From Myxococcales bacterium (GTDB taxonomy: Bacteria; Myxococcota; Polyangia; Polyangiales; Polyangiaceae): 33,564 bases of DNA. The stretch is from NCBI GenBank assembly GCA_003151595.1, contig PLXW01000003.1, positions 1 to 33,564 on the forward strand. Reading direction: 5' to 3'. The notes beneath the pieces were generated by a model. The model was not told the DNA's origin and searched no databases. It was given only the letters and a program-made list of their open reading frames with translations. The translations under genes and the position numbers were made by a program. This document shows, in pieces, positions 31,828-33,564 of this stretch. Every line of letters starts with the position of its first letter. Positions within the stretch are counted from its first letter, which is position 1.

Positions 31828-33564
31828 GCGCTCCGGCGAAGCTGGGCGCCGCGGGACGGCTCGCCCGCGCCTTCGTCCACTCGAAGCTCACGCCGCTCAT
31901 CCTCGTGACGTCGGTGATCCTCGGCGCCTTCGCGGTGTGGAAGCTCCCGCGCGAAGAGGAGCCGCAGATCATCGTCCCCATGAGCGACGTGTTCGTGCGC
32001 ATGCCGGACGCCTCGGCCAGGGAGGTCGAGGAGCGCGTCACCAAGCCGCTCGAGCGGCTCCTCTGGGAGATACCCGGCGTCGAGTACCTCTATTCCACGT
32101 CGAGCCCGGGGCTCGCGAGCGTCATCGTCCGCTTCAAGGTGGGCGAGGACGAAGAGCGGAGCATGGTGCGCTTGCAGGAGAAGCTCGCGGCGCACATGGA
32201 TATCGTGCCGCCTGGCGCATCGGCGCCGCTGGTGAAGCCGCGGTCGATCGACGACGTGCCGGTCCTGGCCGTGACGCTGTGGAGCAAACGCTACTCCGGC
32301 TTCGAGCTTCGTCGCATCGCCGCGGAGCTCGAGGAGCAGATCAAGCAAGTCGGCGGCGTGAGTGAAGTGACGCTCAGCGGCGGCGAGCGACGGCAGGTGC
32401 GTGTGCTGCTCGATCCCGAGCGGATGACGGCGCATCGCCTCTCGCCGCTCGCCATCGCAGCCGCGGTGCAGGCGGCGAACCAGCGCCTCCCGTCGGGCGT
32501 CGTCTCGACGGAGAATCGCGAGATCCTCCTGGAGACGGGGACGGTCCTCGCGACCGCCCGCGACGTCGGCGACGTGGTCGTCGGCGCACAGGGGGGGCGC
32601 GCGGTGTTCCTCCGCGACGTCGCGACGATCGTCGACGGCCCGGAGGAGCCTTCCACGTACGTGCGGTTCGGGGCGGGCGCGGCCGCGAAGGGGCACGATC
32701 GCGACGCGGCGAACGAGTCCGTTCCGGCCGTCACGCTCTCGGTCGCGAAGCACAAAGGGCAAAACGCCGTCGCCGTCGTCGACGACGTCACGCGCAAGAT
32801 CGACTTGCTCCGCGGCACGCTCGTCCCGGGTGACGTCGAGCTGAGTGTCACGCGCGACTACGGTGCGACGGCGAGCGAGAAGAGCAACGAGCTCCTTCTT
32901 CACATGGGGATCGCCGTCGTGAGCGTCGGGATCTTGATCTGGATCGCGCTCGGCAAGCGCGAGAGCGCCATCGTGATGCTCGCGATTCCGGCGACGCTCG
33001 CCCTGACGCTGACCGTCTTCTACCTGTACGGCTACACGCTCAACCGGATCACGTTGTTCGCGCTCATCTTCTCGATCGGCATCCTCGTCGACGACGCGAT
33101 CGTCGTCGTCGAGAACATCGCGCGCCACGCTCGCCTCCCGGAGAACCGCGGGCGCGATCTCGCCGACGTCGCGGTGCGCGCCGTCGACGAGGTCGGCAAC
33201 CCGACCATCCTGGCGACGATGACCGTCATCGCGGCCATCCTTCCCATGGCGTTCGTCGGCGGCTTGATGGGGCCCTACATGCGTCCGATCCCGATCGGCG
33301 CGTCGGCGGCGATGATCTTCTCGCTCATCGTCGCGTTCGTCGTCACGCCGTGGGTGACGATCCGACTCCTGAAGCACGCGCACGACGGCGACTCCGAAGA
33401 GGAGTCGCGGCTCACGAGATTCTACCGGCGCATCATGGGCACGCTCCTTCGCGTCGCGAAGCTGCGCGCGGCGTTCCTCGCCGGCGTCGTCGTGCTGCTG
33501 CTCGGCGCGATGTCGCTCGTCGCCGTGAAGTGGGTGCGCGTGAAGATGCTTCCGTTCGACAACA
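31824..33564 (+). CDS. RND efflux transporter permease (partial, cut by right edge)
   Basis: About 580 codons of an expected ~1000-1050 are present. After the first transmembrane helix ([21 protein letters not shown]), REEEPQI and [24 protein letters not shown] match the periplasmic porter domain start of the AcrB/HAE-like branch. Helices 2-4 follow from about residue 355, with the proton-relay Asp pair in [13 protein letters not shown] (Asp423, Asp424). No CzcA-specific metal signature is recognised, so the cargo is open: drug, metal or thiol-reactive compound. The ATG overlaps the adaptor stop (ATGA), so the pair is translationally coupled. The 3' end is outside the window. Confidence 0.9.
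   Translation, partial: MSAPAKLGAAGRLARAFVHSKLTPLILVTSVILGAFAVWKLPREEEPQIIVPMSDVFVRMPDASAREVEERVTKPLERLLWEIPGVEYLYSTSSPGLASVIVRFKVGEDEERSMVRLQEKLAAHMDIVPPGASAPLVKPRSIDDVPVLAVTLWSKRYSGFELRRIAAELEEQIKQVGGVSEVTLSGGERRQVRVLLDPERMTAHRLSPLAIAAAVQAANQRLPSGVVSTENREILLETGTVLATARDVGDVVVGAQGGRAVFLRDVATIVDGPEEPSTYVRFGAGAAAKGHDRDAANESVPAVTLSVAKHKGQNAVAVVDDVTRKIDLLRGTLVPGDVELSVTRDYGATASEKSNELLLHMGIAVVSVGILIWIALGKRESAIVMLAIPATLALTLTVFYLYGYTLNRITLFALIFSIGILVDDAIVVVENIARHARLPENRGRDLADVAVRAVDEVGNPTILATMTVIAAILPMAFVGGLMGPYMRPIPIGASAAMIFSLIVAFVVTPWVTIRLLKHAHDGDSEEESRLTRFYRRIMGTLLRVAKLRAAFLAGVVVLLLGAMSLVAVKWVRVKMLPFDN

Noticed and set aside
31824..33564. CzcA-type heavy-metal RND pump
   Set aside because: The Asp pair and overall RND pattern are visible, but no CzcA-specific metal signature is recognised in the part present. 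Cargo is left open.

Overview
The window looks like a high-GC chromosome segment of a myxobacterium-like organism (Myxococcota, probably a Polyangiales relative). This is inferred from the very GC-rich third codon positions and from the many predicted lipoproteins whose lipobox is followed by Ala/Gly/Asp/Ser-rich 'DAG/DGG' linkers. I see no rRNA, tRNA, CRISPR array or intact transposase. The assignment comes from style, not from a marker gene.

Layout. (A) 1-2151, minus strand: an F420-reductase-type Rossmann protein running off the left edge, an SDR oxidoreductase and an AraC regulator; base use looks less extreme than in the rest, so this may be imported. (B) 2152-2711: gene debris, including the tail of a gene whose homologous tail recurs at 10253-10399. 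(C) 2712-8538, minus strand: flavodoxin-like protein, molybdenum/tungsten formate dehydrogenase with a cysteine ligand, an RcnR-type Co/Ni sensor with its own G-tract operator, and a P1B-4 metal-exporting ATPase. (D) 8773-11541: a cysteine-rich lipoprotein with a one-base frameshift, more debris, a small-protein/nucleotidyltransferase pair with a truncated second gene, and a truncated DUF1993 gene. (E) 11526-18791: a polysaccharide locus with two secreted GH13 lipoproteins, an AraC regulator between them, and a secreted GH28-type beta-helix enzyme. An 80-bp inverted repeat lies between the last two genes. (F) 18932-21944: an AlkD-type DNA repair protein, an alpha/beta-hydrolase relic and a large alpha/beta-hydrolase lipoprotein.

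(G) 22138-33564 is the most coherent region, a redox and soft-metal stress island. It holds two overlapping SAM methyltransferases (the second with a lipoprotein signal), a universal stress protein, a CBS-domain relic, a small Cys-rich protein followed by a Tat-lipoprotein rhodanese, CopZ and CopA, ArsD and ArsA, thioredoxin and DUF302, and an RND adaptor plus permease cut by the right edge. Three operons in this island (Cys-rich/rhodanese, thioredoxin/DUF302, RND efflux) share an upstream box with the core GAACCCTTT, which suggests common control. That shared box is the best candidate here for something undescribed.

Recurrent themes are metal export (P1B-4, CopA, ArsA, RND), thiol chemistry, surface lipoproteins, and many gene relics beside intact genes. 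Functions are read from motifs by eye; no database search was run.
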